From assembly GCA_025351145.1 (NCBI GenBank), contig JANXWM010000504.1, positions 1 to 5,593 of the forward strand: a stretch of DNA of 5,593 bases, written 5' to 3'. Each line of letters starts with the position of its first letter. The first letter of the stretch is position 1. Origin of the DNA: Chitinophagaceae bacterium. GTDB lineage: Bacteria; Bacteroidota; Bacteroidia; Chitinophagales; Chitinophagaceae. A program made the position numbers and the translations under genes. Under the pieces are notes generated by a model that was given only the letters and a program-made list of their open reading frames with translations, was not told where the DNA came from and made no database searches. Below, piece after piece: positions 5,241 through 5,593 of this stretch.

Positions 5241-5593
5241 ATGAAAAAACAATTCTTCTTTATCATTGCCTCATGTATGGCTTTAAGCGGCTACGCACAG
5301 GATACCACCAAATACATTATCGGTGAGCCTCCTGAAAACAAAACAACGAAGCACGAGCTGACAGAGTTTTATTCCCCTGTTCCACCTGTTGTAACCCCTG
5401 GTAAAAATGCCGGCGATGCACCCTCCGACGCGATCTTGTTATTTGATGGCAAAAATCTCGACGCATGGAAAAATAATGACCATCCGGACCAGCCAGCATT
5501 ATGGACAGTGCATGATGGCGTATTTACCGTAAAGAAAGGAACGGGCAATATTTCAACCAGGCAAACATTTATGGACTATCAGCTTCACGTAGA
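5241..5593 (+). CDS. Secreted DUF1080 (3-keto-disaccharide hydrolase family) protein, N-terminal part
   Basis: The frame is open from ATG 5241 to the window end (117 full codons), so the 3' part is missing. A signal sequence MKKQFFFIIASCMALSGYAQ leads; cleavage after GYA (residue 19) is the simplest reading. IASC at 9-12 could also be read as a lipobox, so a lipoprotein cannot be excluded. A Pro-rich linker (about 21-60) is followed by the start of the DUF1080 fold: ILLFDGKNLDAW (65-76), W88 with the V-x-DG pattern, GTGNISTRQTF (100-110) and DYQLHV (112-117), all typical of the family. The family is named for 3-keto-disaccharide hydrolases and has a concanavalin-like jelly-roll fold. Following a Gfo/Idh/MocA oxidoreductase, it probably cleaves the keto-sugar made by that enzyme; this is inference from context. 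The start region is A-rich, with no Shine-Dalgarno. Confidence 0.88.
   Translation, partial: MKKQFFFIIASCMALSGYAQDTTKYIIGEPPENKTTKHELTEFYSPVPPVVTPGKNAGDAPSDAILLFDGKNLDAWKNNDHPDQPALWTVHDGVFTVKKGTGNISTRQTFMDYQLHV

Overview
The window looks like chromosomal DNA from a member of the Bacteroidetes, most likely Chitinophagaceae or a close relative. This is inferred from protein character (FtsB-like protein, Tat-type Gfo/Idh/MocA enzyme, DUF1080 protein), from A/T-rich start regions without clear Shine-Dalgarno sequences, and from gene order. I could not run a database search. All seven genes lie on the + strand.

Layout: (1) 1-503 is the 3' end of ligA (NAD-dependent DNA ligase: HhH and BRCT regions). 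(2) 504-810 is a gene-free spacer holding two inverted copies of a ~70 bp repeat. (3) 811-2094 is a complete eno (enolase), followed by a strong hairpin plus T-run that ends exactly at the start codon of the next gene. (4) 2163-2480 is an FtsB/DivIC-type division protein, 2586-2819 a small helical protein of unknown function, and 2875-3531 nth (endonuclease III). (5) 3532-3782 is a second spacer with another inverted pair of the same repeat, one copy degenerate. (6) 3783-5102 is a Tat-exported Gfo/Idh/MocA oxidoreductase; a single repeat copy follows it in the 5103-5240 spacer. (7) From 5241 to the window end is the start of a secreted DUF1080 (3-keto-disaccharide hydrolase family) protein.

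Functionally, ligA, eno, ftsB and nth are housekeeping genes for replication/repair, glycolysis and division. The last two genes look like a carbohydrate module: an exported sugar oxidoreductase and an exported DUF1080 protein fit oxidation of a glycoside to a 3-keto form followed by cleavage. Substrate and reaction are inferred.

The most notable non-coding feature is a five-copy intergenic repeat family with shared block architecture: CCC(G/A)GC, 23-24 nt, a 16-nt core GTTGCGTCGCACTCTT, 21-22 nt, GCAA. Every forward copy starts 9-17 nt after a stop codon, and in two spacers a reverse copy faces it. I see no CRISPR array, tRNA, rRNA, insertion sequence or broken gene.
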